Below, one piece after another: positions 23,336 through 24,075 of a stretch of DNA of 24,075 nucleotides; within the stretch, counting starts at the first letter, position 1; each line of letters opens with the position of its first letter. The stretch covers positions 1 through 24,075 of the forward strand of contig CAKSNQ010000026.1 in assembly GCA_934476315.1 (NCBI GenBank), written 5' to 3'. Under the pieces are notes generated by a model. It searched no databases. It was not told the origin of the DNA and was given only the letters and a program-made list of their open reading frames with translations. The position numbers were made by a program, and so were the translations under genes. The stretch is from an uncultured Eubacteriales bacterium (lineage in GTDB: Bacteria > Bacillota > Clostridia > Oscillospirales > CAG-272).

Positions 23336-23361
23336 AACATTTGAACATCTGTTCATATGTT
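23336..23361 (-). promoter_or_regulatory. 12-2-12 operator for the ArsR/CadC-type repressor
   Basis: AACATTTGAACA (23336-23347), TC, TGTTCATATGTT (23350-23361): an inverted repeat with one mismatched pair and the SmtB/CzrA/CadC core TGAA-N6-TTCA. It overlaps the expected transcription start and begins next to the -10, so bound repressor would block initiation. Confidence 0.85.
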
Positions 23362-23362
23362 G

Positions 23363-23391
23363 ATTATATCACCGATATTCGCACTTGTCAA
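23363..23391 (-). promoter_or_regulatory. Sigma-A promoter of the metal-efflux operon
   Basis: On the minus strand: TTGACA (23386-23391), 17 bp, TATAAT (23363-23368), with a TGA extended -10. Both hexamers are perfect, which suits a strong promoter held off by the adjacent repressor site. Expected start near 23356. Confidence 0.9.
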
Positions 23392-23453
23392 GAGGGAAAT
23401 CAAAATTAAAATATATTTTTTTCGCGGCAGGGAATCGCATCCGCGCGGGTATA

Positions 23454-23484
23454 AAAAGGGCTGTCGCGCCGTGGCGCGACAGCC
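23454..23484 (-). terminator. Intrinsic terminator of the right-edge gene
   Basis: On the minus strand GGCTGTCGCGCC (from 23484) pairs perfectly with GGCGCGACAGCC, followed at once by CTTTTTATA: a full stem plus T-run. It lies about 77 bp past the stop at 23561. Bases 23485-23560 hold no gene. Confidence 0.8.
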
Positions 23485-23560
23485 GCAATGCAATTCATTT
23501 GTATCGCGTCGCCGAAAAAGATATGGTGACCGGAAAGTTGGGACCTGTTCAATTTTTCAA

Positions 23561-24075
23561 TTATTCGCGGGTAAATACATAAAAATAAACTCTGCCGCCG
23601 CCAAACGAATAATCGCCGCACTTCCACTCTGTGAACAGATATTCCTTGCCGTCGATCGCCTTTATCTCATACGCCGATGCGGTCTTTTCCCATCTGTTCA
23701 GAACAAGCCCCTTTGTCCATACGGAGGTGTCGCTGTCTGTTCCGTTTTGGGCAGTTGATACATACACTCCGTTCTCTCTGAACTCTGCCGAGAGTACAAA
23801 CAAATCCTCCTGTCTCAGGTTCTGCTTATCCGGGGCGAAATCCTCTTTGCGAATGACAAAATCCCGCACTTTCCATTTTCCCAGGACATTTTCGTCGTTT
23901 ACAAACGGATAGTCGATATTATCGCATTTTCTGAACTCTTCAGGCGAGGAATAGTGTCTGTCGTCTGCCTTCTCGTATACCCATATTTCCGGAACGCCGA
24001 ATCCGATACCGCTGTCGCCGCAATCGGTCATCTCAAGGAAAAGAAGCTTGTGTCCGTAGATGTTTTCGATTGTAT
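23561..24075 (-). CDS. Hypothetical protein with a DYPFV/GKWKVxDFV domain, 5' end outside the window
   Basis: The frame is open to the right edge (…GHKLLFLE precedes the ATG at 24031), so the gene is truncated and that ATG is likely internal. About 170 residues are visible. An aromatic stretch (PEIWVYEKADDRHYSSPEEF) precedes DNIDYPFVNDENVLGKWKVRDFV, then SVWTKGLVLN, KTASAYEIKAIDGKEYLFTEWKCGDYSFGGG and a final YVFTRE. I associate this pattern with a beta-rich, lipocalin-like domain found alone or at the C-terminus of BlaR1/M56-type proteins in Firmicutes; that is recall, not a search. No membrane segment is seen in this part. The codons are less G+C-rich than in the rest of the window. A good terminator follows. 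Confidence 0.5.
   Translation of the reverse strand, partial: TIENIYGHKLLFLEMTDCGDSGIGFGVPEIWVYEKADDRHYSSPEEFRKCDNIDYPFVNDENVLGKWKVRDFVIRKEDFAPDKQNLRQEDLFVLSAEFRENGVYVSTAQNGTDSDTSVWTKGLVLNRWEKTASAYEIKAIDGKEYLFTEWKCGDYSFGGGRVYFYVFTRE

Overview
The window is G+C-rich bacterial chromosome and reads as a spore-forming member of the Bacillota, most likely class Clostridia (an Oscillospirales- or Christensenellales-like gut lineage is my guess; the sequence does not settle it). Reasons: a spoIIGA-sigE pair, a YtvI-type membrane protein, a dnaG-rpoD pair with a Gram-positive-type primary sigma factor, a zinc-type L31, AGGAGG-type ribosome sites, and near-consensus sigma-A promoters with 17-bp spacers, often with an extended -10. 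Most of it is housekeeping. I see no phage, IS element, CRISPR array, tRNA or rRNA.

Layout, left to right: the 3' part of an AI-2E/YtvI-family membrane protein (+); two convergent terminator-like hairpins; a large cytoplasmic glycosidase-like protein (-) and a HIT-family hydrolase (-); a FkbM methyltransferase (+) whose promoter faces and overlaps the HIT promoter; the sporulation pair spoIIGA-sigE (+) behind a promoter with an abnormally long spacer; rpmE (L31), hflX and a YigZ/IMPACT protein (+); a secreted lipoprotein of glycosidase type (-); dgt-dnaG-rpoD (+); a large solute-binding-like lipoprotein with an embedded charged helix (+); a DUF421-DUF4363 pair (+); a DUF1294 membrane protein (-); a metal-efflux operon, HMA chaperone - CadA ATPase - ArsR/CadC repressor (-); and the 3' part of a protein with a domain I associate with BlaR1-like proteins (-).

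Functional groupings: SpoIIGA is the membrane protease that activates pro-sigma-E, encoded just downstream of it. dnaG and rpoD (primer synthesis and primary sigma factor) follow a dNTP-degrading HD hydrolase. The metal operon is self-contained: exporter, chaperone and repressor, with a clear 12-2-12 operator over the transcription start. Two unrelated glycosidase-like genes and an orphan solute-binding-like lipoprotein suggest carbohydrate use, but no sugar permease or kinase is present.

The points most worth a second look are: the strong internal ribosome site that could give the secreted glycosidase a cytoplasmic form; the spoIIG-like promoter; the recurring long stem-loops that punctuate almost every intergenic gap; the face-to-face promoters between HIT and fkbM; and the coiled-coil insertion in the solute-binding-like lipoprotein. 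I did not find a convincing new defence or mobile system.
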